A stretch of DNA of 64,000 bases, from positions 4,340,001 through 4,404,000 of the forward strand of contig NZ_JAGPYQ010000001.1 of assembly GCF_018070025.1 (NCBI RefSeq). Reading direction: 5' to 3'. Shown here in pieces: positions 1-11,300 of the stretch; within the stretch, counting starts at the first letter, position 1; every line of letters begins with the position of its first letter. The notes below the pieces were generated by a model. The model was not told the DNA's origin and searched no databases. It saw nothing but the letters and a program-made list of their open reading frames with translations. Source of the stretch: Streptomyces liliiviolaceus. GTDB lineage: Bacteria; Actinomycetota; Actinomycetes; Streptomycetales; Streptomycetaceae. The position numbers were made by a program, and so were the translations under genes.

Positions 1-134
1 TCGTAGCTCAGCGGCAATGTGGAGACCTCGCCGTGCGCCCGTATACCCGTCCCGTAGGCCCGCCCGAGGAACTCCCAGCTCTCCTGCGTGGTACGCGACA
101 CGAACCGTGACCGCTCCACCGTGAGTTGCTCCAT
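1..134 (-). CDS. AraC-type regulator, N-terminal fragment (cut by window edge)
   Basis: Only the first 44 codons are inside the window, starting at the ATG whose complement is at 132-134. The peptide runs MEQLTVERSRF, then VSRTT, then WEFLGRAYGTG, and resembles the N-terminus of the AraC-type regulator at 1750-2721, which has a V-x-R-x-x-F-x-T-R start and an F-x-x-A-Y-G motif. It is therefore probably the ligand-binding domain of a third AraC-family regulator, divergent from the gene at 404. The family assignment rests on this short similarity only. Confidence 0.5.
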   Translation of the reverse strand, partial: MEQLTVERSRFVSRTTQESWEFLGRAYGTGIRAHGEVSTLPLSY

Positions 135-403
135 GAGCGCCACACCCCGATCCCTCCAGCCCGCCGGGCACGCAGCCTTGACCCTACGCCCTGCTGGCCG
201 TCATACGAAGCGACGTCGCAGGTGATCAGAAGTGACCGTTTTCCAACACGGCGATGGATGTGCGTTGTTCGAAATGTCAAGGACCTTGTCCGTGAGGTGG
301 TAGCCATTTGCTGCGTGCGCGCAGCGGGAGTGTGGGGCAGGGTTTCGCCCTTGCCCACCGTGGTAGGCGCAGAGGATGTCCGGGTGTGCGGGGAGGTGTC
401 GGA

Positions 404-1369
404 GTGCAGCAGCAGATTCCCATCACGCGGTCCGTGCTCGACTTCACGGACCCGGAGGCCTCATACGATTTTCTCCGCCACACCTATGCCGACCTGCGTG
501 TTTGTTCCAGCCGTCATGAAGGTGACTACCGGATGTCGGTCAGCAGCTGGGCCTGCAGCGAGTTCAGCATGGACGACATCCGGCACTCCACCCACCTGCT
601 GGTGCAGACCGGCCCCTTCCCGCGGGAGACGTTCCTGTACCTGCGTGCCGGCCGGGTACGGGCGACAGCGGACGGCGGGGAGTACCGGTGGCTGCCCGGC
701 GACTGGGGCGTCTATCCCTCCCGCACCCCTATCGGCTTCGACACCCACCCCATCGACGACAGGGTGGTCTCCCTGCCCGCGGGTGCCCTGGCCCGGGTCG
801 CGGCCACCCTGGGCGACGACGACGGCGTCCGTTTCACCGGCTGGGCTCCGGTCTCCGCCGACAAGTGCCGCCTGTGGGACACCACCGTCGCCTACGTCCA
901 CTCCCAGCTCGCCGCCCAGGACAGCCCGCTCTGCGAGCCCCTCATCCGCGAGAACATGCTGGACACACTCGCCACGGTCGCGCTCACCGTCTTCCCCAAC
1001 ACCACCATGGCCCACGTCTACACGCCCGGCCCCGGCCACACCGGCGCCCGCGCACTACGCCAGGCCCTCGCCTTCATCGAGGACAACGCGCAGCGGCCGA
1101 TCACCATCAGCGACATCGCCACCGCGGCCGGCACCACCGCCCGCGCCGTGCAGTACGACTTCGCCCGGCACCTGGACACCACCCCCACCCTCCACCTGCG
1201 GCGCATCCGGCTGGAACGCGCCCACCAGGAACTCTCAGCCACCGACCCCACCACCGGGACAACCGTCAAACAGGTCGCGGCGCGCTGGGGCTTCGCCAGC
1301 CCCGGCACCTTCGCGGCCCTCTACCGCAGCGTCTACGGCACCACCCCCAGCCACACCCTCCGCAGCTGA
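404..1369 (+). CDS. AraC-family transcriptional regulator
   Basis: A DNA-binding transcription factor of 321 aa. The N-terminal ~210 residues look like an AraC-binding-like sensor domain. The C-terminal ~100 residues are the double helix-turn-helix of the AraC/XylS family: AFIEDNAQRPITISDIATAAG, then RAVQYDFARHLDTTP, then the second helix pair ending WGFASPGTFAALYR. I chose the GTG at 404 because GGGAGG lies 7 nt upstream (391-396); an upstream ATG at 308 would add an arginine-rich, unlikely N-terminus. Ligand and targets cannot be seen. The gene at 1750 is a paralogue with the same domain order. Confidence 0.85.
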   Translation: MQQQIPITRSVLDFTDPEASYDFLRHTYADLRVCSSRHEGDYRMSVSSWACSEFSMDDIRHSTHLLVQTGPFPRETFLYLRAGRVRATADGGEYRWLPGDWGVYPSRTPIGFDTHPIDDRVVSLPAGALARVAATLGDDDGVRFTGWAPVSADKCRLWDTTVAYVHSQLAAQDSPLCEPLIRENMLDTLATVALTVFPNTTMAHVYTPGPGHTGARALRQALAFIEDNAQRPITISDIATAAGTTARAVQYDFARHLDTTPTLHLRRIRLERAHQELSATDPTTGTTVKQVAARWGFASPGTFAALYRSVYGTTPSHTLRS

Positions 1370-1749
1370 GCCGCAGGGCCGGCCACCTTCGCCACCGGAT
1401 CCGAAAGAACCCAGACGAGCACAACGACGGCTACTGCGACGGCGTTCAAGACAGCCAGCCCCGACGAGGTGGGCGCCTTCATGACCCACGCCTGCGCAAC
1501 GCGCCGCACATCCGGGTCGCCAAGCCCGACCGGTGAGAGCGTTCTGCTCCTGACGACAGCGGGCCACTACATCCTCCACAAGCACCGGCTCGGCCCGCCA
1601 CCGCCATGGCAGCGGCGACGCGCGCACAGCATCGAGCACGGCACGGCCGCGCCCACCGTCCGGCGCGCCAGATTGGGCGTCAGGGCAGAAGTCCAACTCG
1701 CAGGGCAACGAGGGGCGTAGCGTCAGCGGCACAGGACTGGTGGGGGCGG
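1370..1749. other. intergenic, no supported gene
   Basis: About 380 bases between two AraC-type genes. Short open frames exist, but none has a convincing ribosome site or recognisable protein. It presumably holds the promoter of the downstream regulator. Confidence 0.5.
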
Positions 1750-2721
1750 GTGGTCTCTGTGGGTGGCGAGGGCACGGTCACGGTGGGGCGGACGGTTTTC
1801 GCGACACGGGACAACGGCGTCGCCAGGCAGTTCCTGGATGCGGCGTACGGTTCCAGTTTCCACTTGTCGGGAATGGCGGACGGGCAACGGCTGGAGCACC
1901 GGCGGGTCGATGCCGGCCTGTTCACCGTGGACCGGCTCGTCCTGCCCGGAACGCTGTCGTTCACATGCGAGCCGGTGGACCGGTTGATCGTCATCGACGT
2001 GCGGGCCGGAGGGCTGGAGATGAGCTGCGCGCACGCCTCACAACAGGCCGCCGCCGGAGGCATGGTGCTCAACCCGGCCGGCATGGCCTACGCAGCCCGG
2101 ACCGTCGACGGCATCCAGTCCACCGTGTCGGTGGACCCGGCCGTGCTCAGGGACGTGACCGGCGTGCCGCGGGAGGAGCCGTACGCACCCCTGCGGTACC
2201 CGACCGGAGCGGTCAAACCGGCCGCGGCGCAGCAGTGGCGCTCCGGCGCCGACTTCGCCATTGCCCTGTTCGCCGACGAAGCCACCCGGCCGGCCCTGCT
2301 CGTCTCAAACGTGGCCCGGCTGCTGGCCGCGACCGCCTTGACCGTTTTTCCTCTGCAACCGGCCCCCGCGTCCCGGCCGGCCGACGGCGTCGATGCCACT
2401 CCCGACACGGTGCGCCGCGCGGTGGCGTTCATCGACTCCAACGCTGAGAAGGACATCAGCCTGGCGGACATCGCGGCAGCCGCGTACGTAACGCCGCGGG
2501 CAGTGCAGTACGCCTTCCGCCGCCACCTCGGCACCACTCCCATGGCCTACCTGCGCCGCACGCGTCTGGACGGCGCCCACCAGGACCTGCTGTCCGCCGA
2601 CCCCAACGCCACGACCGTCGCGGCGATCGCCGCCCGGTGGGGTTTTTGGCATCCCGGGCGCTTCGCGGTCCTCTACCGCACCACCTACGGCCGCATCCCC
2701 AGTCACACCCTCCACAGCTAG
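1750..2721 (+). CDS. AraC-family transcriptional regulator
   Basis: A 323-aa regulator with the same plan as the gene at 404: an N-terminal AraC-binding-like domain (FATRDNGVARQFLDAAYG near the start) and a C-terminal AraC helix-turn-helix pair (DISLADIAAAAYVTPRAVQY, then LGTTPMAYLRRTRL, then WGFWHPGRFAVLYR). The start is uncertain: GTG at 1750 or GTG at 1759 both follow a G-rich stretch; anything further upstream adds low-complexity arginine-rich sequence. Its similarity to the 404 gene suggests local duplication. Target genes are unknown. Confidence 0.82.
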   Translation: MVSVGGEGTVTVGRTVFATRDNGVARQFLDAAYGSSFHLSGMADGQRLEHRRVDAGLFTVDRLVLPGTLSFTCEPVDRLIVIDVRAGGLEMSCAHASQQAAAGGMVLNPAGMAYAARTVDGIQSTVSVDPAVLRDVTGVPREEPYAPLRYPTGAVKPAAAQQWRSGADFAIALFADEATRPALLVSNVARLLAATALTVFPLQPAPASRPADGVDATPDTVRRAVAFIDSNAEKDISLADIAAAAYVTPRAVQYAFRRHLGTTPMAYLRRTRLDGAHQDLLSADPNATTVAAIAARWGFWHPGRFAVLYRTTYGRIPSHTLHS

Positions 2722-3269
2722 AGCGTCAGGTCTGCCTTTCGGCCCCGGCATGAGGTGAGTCGGGCGAAGGCCCTCCGACGGACCGGCACAGCCGTGCCGG
2801 AAGAAGGCTGGTGACCACGAACTAGGGGACGACGTGCAAGAAGTTCCAAGAGCCTGTCTTGCAGGGACAGCGGCACCTTTCGCTTTTCGGATAGCCCCGG
2901 GCTGTGGACTTCGTCCTGGGCGCAGCCCAGCACGCCGACACCACGGCAGTCTGGAACAGCCACGGTCCGCAGCCGGCCCAGACCCCGCCGAGAGCACCCT
3001 GCGGACCGGGGTCCTGTCCCACCGCAAGCACCCCATCGACCGACTCCGGGTGCAGACCTCCCTCCATGACAGCGCAGACGGTGGCCGACGGGAACAGCCT
3101 CCTCGCACTGCTGCGGACCGGCCGGACGCGAGCACGGTTCGCCACCGGCTACGAAGTCCAGACCCGGTGGCGCCTGAGCCGGTCCCGCGCAATACCGGGA
3201 GCAGCGGGTCGGAGCAGGGAAGAGTGGTGGAAGTTGCCGGCAAGCCGGTGTCGGACACGTCGGGGTGAG
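2722..3269. other. intergenic, no supported gene
   Basis: About 550 bases between the second AraC gene and the ANTAR remnant. Open frames on both strands are proline/arginine-rich and unconvincing. It may contain more of the decayed neighbour. Confidence 0.4.
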
Positions 3270-3640
3270 GGTGGACCGGAGCGGGCGCGGGCACCAGACC
3301 ACGGTCGATGACCCGGCGGGCGCACACGCTGAGCAACATCCGTTGGGAGCGGGTGTAGTGGCGCAGCAAGTGGAAGGCGTGATCGCGACTGACGCGCTGG
3401 CGTGCGGCGAATTCCTTTCGCCTGCTCGATCAGGATGCGGCTCTGCAGGGCGGTGTGGAGCTGGTTGTTGACGGTGAGCTGTTCGCGCAGGGTGCGGGCC
3501 TGGAGCAGGCCGATGGATGCCGCGTCCGCGAACGCCTGCGCCAGGAGCAGGTCCTCGGGGCTTAAGGGCTACTCGGCGGTGTGCAGGAGCAGCAAGCTGC
3601 CGACGCCTTCCTTACGCAACCGCCATCACGAGCACGGGGA
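3270..3640 (-). pseudogene. GAF-ANTAR regulator remnant (stop plus frameshift)
   Basis: Reading the minus strand gives the end of a GAF domain (LRKEGVGSLLLLHTAE), an in-frame TAG at 3569-3571, then PLSPEDLLLAQAFADAAS and GLLQARTLREQL, then RILIEQAKG at the start of an ANTAR domain. The frame then shifts near 3412-3416 and the ANTAR continues as FAARQRVSRDHAFHLLR and SVCARRVIDRGLV. ANTAR domains bind RNA hairpins to cause antitermination. With one nonsense codon and one frameshift this copy should be inactive. Upstream GAF sequence is only partly recognisable. Confidence 0.75.
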
Positions 3641-3734
3641 CTGCATGCCGCTGTATGCGGAGGTCTCAATGAACCCGGTTCGCGGGAGGCATCGCCGCCC
3701 CGCACTCGAACAGCCCACTGGAGCGACAACCGCT

Positions 3735-4425
3735 CTAAGGTTCGTGGATGTCGTCGCGTCGTTCCCAGCGGATGCACAGACGGCGGAAGCCGTACGGCCA
3801 GGCGATGGTGCGCTCGACGACGTACCGGAAAGTGCCCAGGCCGGTGCGGTGTGGTTCGCCTCGTTTCGCGATCACGGGGCGGATCCCCCGCGGCCAGAGC
3901 AGGCGGCGGTACGTGTCGCGCTCAGTCCTAGCCGCAGTCGGCCAGCAGCGCGACGGGGCACCGGCCCGGTCTGCCGACCCGGCCCGAGATGGCCGGGATC
4001 TTGTCGAGCAGGGGCAGGAGCTGGGTGACGTCGTTGCGGTCGCCGCCAGTCAGCGACACGGCGAGCGGGATGCCCTGGCGGTCGAGGATGAGCTGGTGGT
4101 TGCTGCCCGGACGTGCGAGGACTCGATCACCGCCCGGTCCCAGTCCAGCTGATTTGTCGAGCGCAGCTTCTCCAGCAGGACGACGTGGAGCTGGTCCCAG
4201 ACGCCAGCCTCGTTCCAGGCGGCCAGCCGACGCCAGCAGGTCATGCCCGAGCCGAAGCCCCAATCCTGGTGCAGGTACTCCCACTGGATGCCGGTGTGCA
4301 GCACGAACAGGATCCCGCGCAGGGCCTGCCGGTCCGGCACCCGCGGTCTGCCCTGCACCAGCTTCGGTGCCGGTTCGGGCAGCAACGGTTCGATGAGCGA
4401 ACACAGTTCACACGGCCCGTAGGCG
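3735..4425 (-). pseudogene. IS5-family transposase remnant
   Basis: A decayed relative of the transposase at 38216-39021. The N-terminal half is clear (ALRGILFVLHTGIQWEYL, then FGSGMTCWRRL, then ESSHVR). About 20 residues after SSHVR are missing: the sequence jumps straight to PGSNHQLILD. The next block reads LTGGDRNDVTQLLPLLDKIP. Then a TAG at 3928-3930 replaces the expected tyrosine after LLADCG, a frameshift follows, and the last DDE block is recovered as FRYVVERTIAW and RRDDIHE before a stop at 3735. No clean terminal inverted repeats were found. Not mobile by itself. Confidence 0.85.
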
Positions 4426-4517
4426 CCTCACTCTCGGGCGGGAATGGGCTCTGTGACGACCCAAGGGCGACGCCGACCTGATGCTCCGGCTGAAGCCGGG
4501 CATCGGGTCGGCCGCTC

Positions 4518-4844
4518 TCAGGGGCGAACGCCGCAGCGGGACAGCAGGCACAGATTGAAGCCCTGGGTGTTGCTGGGGCCGGAGCTCTGCTCACCTGTGG
4601 AGGATCCGACCGAGCAGTCGGACAGCAGGCAGAGGTTGCCTCCCTGCACGCCGCGATAGGCGGTTGAGGACATCCCCTGCGCCGAGGGCGCGCCGCCGTA
4701 CTGGTTCGACAGTGCGGAGTGTGTCTGTCGGCTGGTCGTCTCCTCGGGTGTGGCCGCTCCGGCGGATGTCGCGCCGGCTATCAACAGTGCGCCGGCGGCG
4801 GTGGACACAGCACCCCATCGCAGGACAGTGGCAGGCAAGTTCAT
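4518..4844 (-). CDS. small secreted protein with two NLCLLS-x-C repeats
   Basis: A 108-aa predicted exported protein. Start ATG (complement of 4842-4844) follows GGAGAG. Residues 1-31 form a signal peptide with a hydrophobic core (GAVSTAAGALLIAGATSAGA). The mature part is Ser/Gly/Thr-rich and contains two copies of a cysteine motif, GGNLCLLSDCSVG near residue 74 and GFNLCLLSRCGV at the C-terminus. I do not recognise the family. Four cysteines in two C-x3-C pairs could form disulfides outside the cell. It lies divergent to the NRPS operon with ~460 bp between, so a shared control region is possible but unproven. Confidence 0.75.
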   Translation of the reverse strand: MNLPATVLRWGAVSTAAGALLIAGATSAGAATPEETTSRQTHSALSNQYGGAPSAQGMSSTAYRGVQGGNLCLLSDCSVGSSTGEQSSGPSNTQGFNLCLLSRCGVRP

Positions 4845-5304
4845 GGACTCTCCAAGACCTCGTACGGCAGACGGTTCGTCATGAGGTCTCCGATGCCGTG
4901 GGGCCGGGCGGCTTGGTCGACGCGGGAACATTCTTCGGCGTACGGCTGTACGCGTCGGCGAACTGCAAAAGAAGAGCCTCCGCGGACGTGTCGTGCGTCA
5001 CAGCACCAATCCGGCACCTCTGTGGCCCCGGACCATTCCTGTGAAGAACTTTCCGGGCCACACCGACGCTTTAGGGATCGACGGCACGCAGGTGCATCCC
5101 TGCGAGTAGCCGTTCGCAATCGTGACGCAGAACGAAAGGCCGGGGTGAGCGGACACCTGCATCAGCGCAGCTCGCAGCACGCACTCACCATGTGCCGCCA
5201 ACCGCAGATCGGCTCGCTCAGCGCACCCGTACGTACCGAATTCGGACCCGTCACCGGCTTTCGGCGGCGGGACCTGCGCAGGACTTCCACAGAGGTGAAA
5301 ACAC
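4845..5304. promoter_or_regulatory. divergent control region between small secreted gene and NRPS operon
   Basis: About 460 bases with no supported gene, between two divergent starts. The NRPS start GTG at 5305 is preceded by AGAGGTGA at 5291-5298. I could not pick out a convincing -35/-10 pair or operator by eye. Confidence 0.45.
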
Positions 5305-8300
5305 GTGACCGACGCACCGCACACCGACCCTTCGACGGGGCATCTGCCCTTGACAGCGGCGCAGCGGGGGCTCTGGTTCGCCCAGCGGATCGACGTGGAG
5401 AACCCGTCGTTCAACGTGGCCGAGTACGCGGATGTCCACGGGCCGGTCGACCCCGCGATTCTGCGGGCCGCGGTCGGGCGGGTGGCGGTGGAGGCCGAAG
5501 CGCTGCGGGTGACGTTCGGCGACGACGACGGAGTTCCCTTCCAGCGGATCGGCTCCCGAGCGGACGCGGACATCGACGTTCCGCTGGTCGATCTGTCCGG
5601 GGCCGAGGACCCGCGAGGTGAGGCGTTGCGGCGCATGGAGTCGGCTCTTCGGCAGCCCGCCGACATCGTCACGGGCCCGTTGGTGAGCATGACCCTGTAC
5701 CGGCTGGCGCCGGGGCGTCACCTCTTCCACCAGCAGGTGCACCACCTCGCGCTCGACGGATTCGGGGCCGCGCTCGCGCTCGCGCGGATCGCCGAGGTCT
5801 ACACCGCACTGGTCTCCGACGCCGACCCGTCGCCCTGCCCGGGCGGCACCCTTCGGGCAGTCGTCGAGCAGGAGAGCGCGTACCGGGACTCGCCACAACT
5901 GCGTCTCGACCAGGAGTTCTGGGCGCGCTACCTGGCCGACGCGCCCACTCCGACCGGCCTCAGTGATGCCCGGCGGCGCCCCGGGCACTCGGCGCTGCGT
6001 GTCAGCCGGGACTTCGACGGCATCCGGACGGAGCGGCTGCGCGCGGCGGCCAAACGCGCCGGTGTCGGCTGGCCGACGTTCTTCATGGCGGCCATGGCCG
6101 TCTATCTCCACCGCAGTCGCGGACTGGGCGAGGTCGTGCTCGGTCTGCCGGTGACCGGCCGGCGTACCGCTCTGGCCCGCACGACACCGGCCATGCTCAG
6201 CAACGTCCTGCCGATGCGGCTGCGCATATCACCGGCGGACCGGGTGGCCGACGTGGCGAAGCGTGCCTCCGCGCAGGCGCGTGAGGTCCTGCGCCACCAG
6301 CGCTATCCGTCGGAGGACCTGCGCCGCGATCTCGGACTCATCGGTACGGACGTGCCGTTGACCGGACCGACCGTGAACATACTGGCCTTCGACGACACGC
6401 TCGCTTTCGGGCCGCACCGCGCGACCCTGCACAACCTGTCCATCGGCCCGGTCGAGGATCTGGCCGTCGCCGTGCATGCCTCGTACGCCGATGGTGGTCT
6501 GCGCGTCGATCTGCTGGGCAATCCGGGGCTGCACAGCCCTCGGGAACTGGCGGATCATCACGAACGCCTCTGCCGGTTGCTCGACGCCTTCGCGCAGGAT
6601 CCCGACCGTGCGGTCGGCTCCCTGCAGTTCGTCGGCGCGGACGAACGCCGTGAGGTCCTTGGCCTCGCCGCGCAGAGTCCCCCTGACACCGCCCGGCAGG
6701 CGGTCGACCGCTCGCCCCTGCCCGAGCAACTCGCGGCGCAGGCCAGGACCTCCCCCGACGAGACCGCTGTCGTCTGCGGTGCGACGCGGCTGACCTTCGC
6801 TCAGCTCGACGTCAAGGTCGACGCCCTGGCGGGTGCGCTGGCAGTCGCGGGTGCCGGGCCCGGCACGCGGGTGGCCGTGGGGCTGCCCAGGTCCACCAAC
6901 CTCGTGGTGGCGATGCTGGCGGTGATGCGCACCGGTGCCGCCTATCTGCCGCTGGACCCGTCGTATCCCGCGGACCGGCTCGCCTTCATGGTCGAGGACT
7001 CACGGCCCGTCGCGCTGGTCGCGACGGCGCACACCGTCGACGTCATGGATCCGCGGCGGGAGCTGCCCGTCGTCGATCCGGCGCTCGCCGAGCAGGAACC
7101 GGATGTCGGCGCGCTGTGCCGTCCGGGCGGCCGTGACGCCGCGTACGTCATCTACACCTCGGGATCCACCGGTCGGCCCAAGGGTGTCGTCGTGGAGCAC
7201 CGTTCGCTCAGCAATCTGCTCGACCACCACCGCATGGAGGCGTACGCGCTGGCCGAGGGGACCCTGGGGCGCAGGTTGCGGGTCGCGCTGACCGCCGCCA
7301 CGTCCTTCGACGCCTCGTGGGACCCGGTGCTGTGGATGGTCGCGGGCCACGAACTGCACATCGTGGAGGACGGTGTACGCCGTGACCCCGAGGCGCTGGT
7401 GGATTTCCTCGTGGCGCAGCGCATCGACGCCATCGAGACGACACCCGCCTACCTGCGCCACATGCTCGGCGCCGGTCTGCTCACCTCGCCCGACCACCGG
7501 CCGCGGGTCATCGCCCTGGGGGGCGAGGCGGTCGACGAAGACCTGTGGGACGAACTGGCGGGCCAGGCCGATCTGCTCGTCTTCAACTTCTACGGGCCCA
7601 CGGAGACCACCGTCGACGCGGTGACCACCCGGATCACCGGCGGCAGCCCGGTCATCGGCCGGCCGATCGCGGGCGCCCGCGTCTACGTGCTCGACCCGTC
7701 CCTGCATCCGCTCCCCCACGGAGCCGTGGGTGAGCTGTACGTCTCCGGCGAGGGCGTGGCACGTGGGTACGCGGGCCGCCCGGGGCTCACGGCGGAGCGG
7801 TTCCTTCCGGACCCCTTCGGCCCGCCCGGCGACCGTATGTACCGCACAGGAGATCTTGCCCGCTGGAGCGACAGCGGGGCCCTGGAGTTCCTCGGCCGCA
7901 GCGACCGCCAGATCAAGGTCCGGGGCCATCGTGTGGAGACCGGGGAGATCGAGTCCGCGCTGCGGGCACTGCCCGGCGTCACCGGAGCGGCGGTCACGGT
8001 GGCCTCGTCCGACGACGGAGTGGAGCGGCTCGCCGCCTATCTCGTACGTGACGGTGCGCCCCGGGCCGATACCGATCTCACCGACGTCCGTGACGCGCTC
8101 GCGGGAACGCTGCCCGAGCACATGGTGCCCTCCGCCTACGCGGTGGTACCGGTGCTGCCACTGACCCCGAACGGAAAGCTGGATGCCGACCGGCTGCCGC
8201 GGGCGGAGCCTGTCTCCTCGCGCGGCGGCGATCCGCTCACCCCCGACGAGACGCGGATGTGCGAGGTCTTCGCCGCATGCCTGGATCTGCCCCGGGTCGG

Positions 8301-11300
8301 CCGGGACGACAGCTTCTTCCTGCTCGGCGGGCACTCACTGCTGGCGACACAGCTGGTGGGCCGGATTCGCCGCGCCTTCGGTGTGGAGCTCCCGATCCGC
8401 TCCCTGTTCGAGGCGCCGACCCCGGCGGGGCTCGTCGGCCGGCTGGCCACCGCTTCGGTCGCCAGGCCGCCGGTACGAGCGGTGCGCCCTCGTCCCGACC
8501 GGCTGCCGCTCTCCTACGGGCAGCAGCGGCTGTGGATCCTCCACGAGGTGGACGGGAAATCTGACGCCTATCACCTGCCGGTCGCTCTGCGGTTGTCGGG
8601 CCCTTTGGACACGGACGCACTGGCCATGGCGCTGTCCGACCTCACCGAACGTCATGAAAGTCTCCGGACAGTTTTCGCCGAGGACGAGGACGGTACTCAT
8701 CAGCGGGTCCTGCCGCCGGCATCCGCCCGCCCGCCGCTCGTGGTGATGCCCGCGTCGGCAGCCGTGACCCCCGAGCCCGACCGTACCCCGTTCGACCTGA
8801 GCCGGGACCTGCCGCTGCGTGCCCAGTTGTTCCCCACCGCGCCCCAGGAGCACACACTCGTGCTCACGCTGCATCACATAGCTGTGGACGGCTGGTCGTT
8901 GGGACCGCTGATGCACGATCTGTCGGCCGCCTACGCCGCCCGCTCCGCCGGCACACCGCCGGACTGGCAGCCCCTCACTGTCCAGTACGCCGACTACGCC
9001 TTGTGGCAGCGAGCCCTGCTCGGAGATCCTCGTCACGCGGACAGTGTCGCCGGGCGCCAGCTCGCGCACTGGTCGACGGTCCTCGACGGCCTGCCGCAGG
9101 AGCTGACGTTCCCTCTGGACCGGCCGCGGCCGACCCACGGTTCGGGCCGCGGCGGGAAGGTGCCGGTCGCGATCGACGCGGCGACGCACCGCGCACTGGT
9201 GGGATTGGCGGCCGAGAGCGGTGCCAGCGGGTTCATGGTGCTGCACGCCGCGCTGGCCGCCCTGATGTCCCGGCTGGGTGCGGGTGAGGACATCGCGATC
9301 GGGACACCGGTGGCGGGCCGCGCCGATGAGAGCCTCGCCGATGTGGTGGGCTTCTTCGTCAACACCCTGGTGCTGAGGACCGATACGTCGCAGTCCCCCA
9401 CCTTCCGCGAGCTCGTCGCGCGGGTCCGGCACGCCGACCTGGCGGCCTACGCCCACCAGGACCTGCCCTTCGAGCGCATCGTGGAGGAGATGACGCCGGA
9501 ACGTTCCCTCTCCCGGCACCCTCTCTTCCAGGTCATGCTCAGTCTCAACAACACGCCTCCGCCCTCTCTTTCCCTCGACGGGCTCACCGTCCGCCACGAG
9601 ACGGCGATCGGCGGCGCCGGGGCCAAGTTCGACCTCACCTGGGACATGACGGAGCGTCACGACAGTGACGGGGTGCCGACCGGCATCGAGGGTGAACTGG
9701 AATTCAGCCAGGACCTCTTCGACCGTGACACGGCCGTTCGCTTCGCCGAGCATTTCTCCCGGCTGGTCGGGGCCGTGCTCGCCGCTCCCGACCGTCCCGC
9801 GGCCGACGTCGAGTTCCTGACCCCGACGCAGCGAGCCGCGGCCCTGGACGCTCTGCCGTCGGCCTCCCCGGCACCCACGAGTTCTTCCTCGACCCACTTC
9901 CACCCCGCCCCCGGGACAATGGGCCCCGTGGACGAGGACATCACCGTCGTCGACATGTTCACCACCTGTGCCACCCTGCAACCGAACCGCACGGCCGTGG
10001 TCGCCGCGGACGGCCGGCTGACCTTCGGCGAGCTGCTGGAGCGCAGCGAGCAACTCGCCCGCGTCCTGGGCGATTTCGGCATCTCCGCCGGGGACCGCGT
10101 GGCGGTCGCGCTGCCTCGTGACACCTCCCACATCGTGGCGCTCATGGGTGTGCTGCGTTCCGGAGCGGCGTATGTACCGCTGGATCTCTCGCACCCCCTC
10201 GCCCGCAACCAACTGATCCTCGACTCGGCTGCTCCGCGACTGCTGCTGACGACGACGGCCGCCGACAGCGGCCTGCCCGGCACGACGGAGCGTCTCTTCC
10301 TCGACGATCCTCAGGTCTGGCTCCCCGCCCACGGCACTCCCGGCGCGGCCGGGCCGCGGCCGCACGACGTGGCCTATGTGCTCCACACGTCGGGATCCAC
10401 CGGCCTGCCCAAGGGCGTGGCCGTGGAGCACCGCGCGCTGCTGAACCTGTTCACCGGCCATCGCGAGCGGTTGATGGGTCCGGCGGAGGCGGAGAACAAC
10501 GGCCTGCCGCTGCGTGTCGCGCTCACCGCGGCCATGACCTTCGACGCGTCCTGGGACCCGCTGCTCTGGATGATCGCCGGGCACGAGCTCCATCTGGTGG
10601 ACGACGCCACGCGCCGCGACGCCGAGGCGCTGACCACGCTGATCCACGACAGCTCCATCGACGTCGTCGAGACCACTCCGTCCTTCCTCGAACAGCTCAG
10701 GGCCTGTGGCCTGTTCGCTCCCGGCCGCCCCCGTCCGCGCGTACTCGCCCTCGGCGGCGAACCTCTCAACGAGGCGCTGTGGCGGGAGTTGGGCACTCTG
10801 CACGACGTCGCCGTCTGGAACCTCTACGGACCGACGGAGACCACGGTGGACAGCGTGATGGGGCGCGTCACCTACGGCACCCGCCCGCACCTGGGGAGCA
10901 CCGTCGCGGGGATGTGGGCCCGCGTCCTCGACGCACGGCTGCTTCCCGTCGCCCCCGGCGCGACCGGCGAGCTCTACCTCAGCGGCCCCGGGCTCGCCCG
11001 CGGGTACGAGAACCGCTTCTCCGACACGGCGGGCCGTTTCCTCCCCGACCCCTACGGGCCGACAGGAACGCGCATGTACCGCACCGGTGACCTCGTACGG
11101 CGCCGGCAAGGGCTCCTCGAATACGTCGGTCGCGCCGACGGCCAGGTCAAGGTACGGGGTTTTCGCATCGAGACCGGAGAGGTCGAAACGGTGCTCGGCG
11201 GCCACCCGGACGTAGCGCAGTCAGCGGTCGCCGTACGGCCTGACCAGCACGGCGACGGACGTCTGACCTGCTGGGTCGTCGCCTGCGACGGGCAGAAGCC

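Noticed and set aside
1469..1720. 83-codon frame between the AraC genes
   Set aside because: Overlaps the upstream reach of the second regulator, no ribosome site, no recognisable motif.
8335..11205. 956-codon open frame antisense to the NRPS (and similar ones at 7000-8334 and 13567-15771)
   Set aside because: Long antisense frames are expected opposite GC-rich coding DNA; composition is unnatural, no domains, and the sense strand is unmistakably NRPS.
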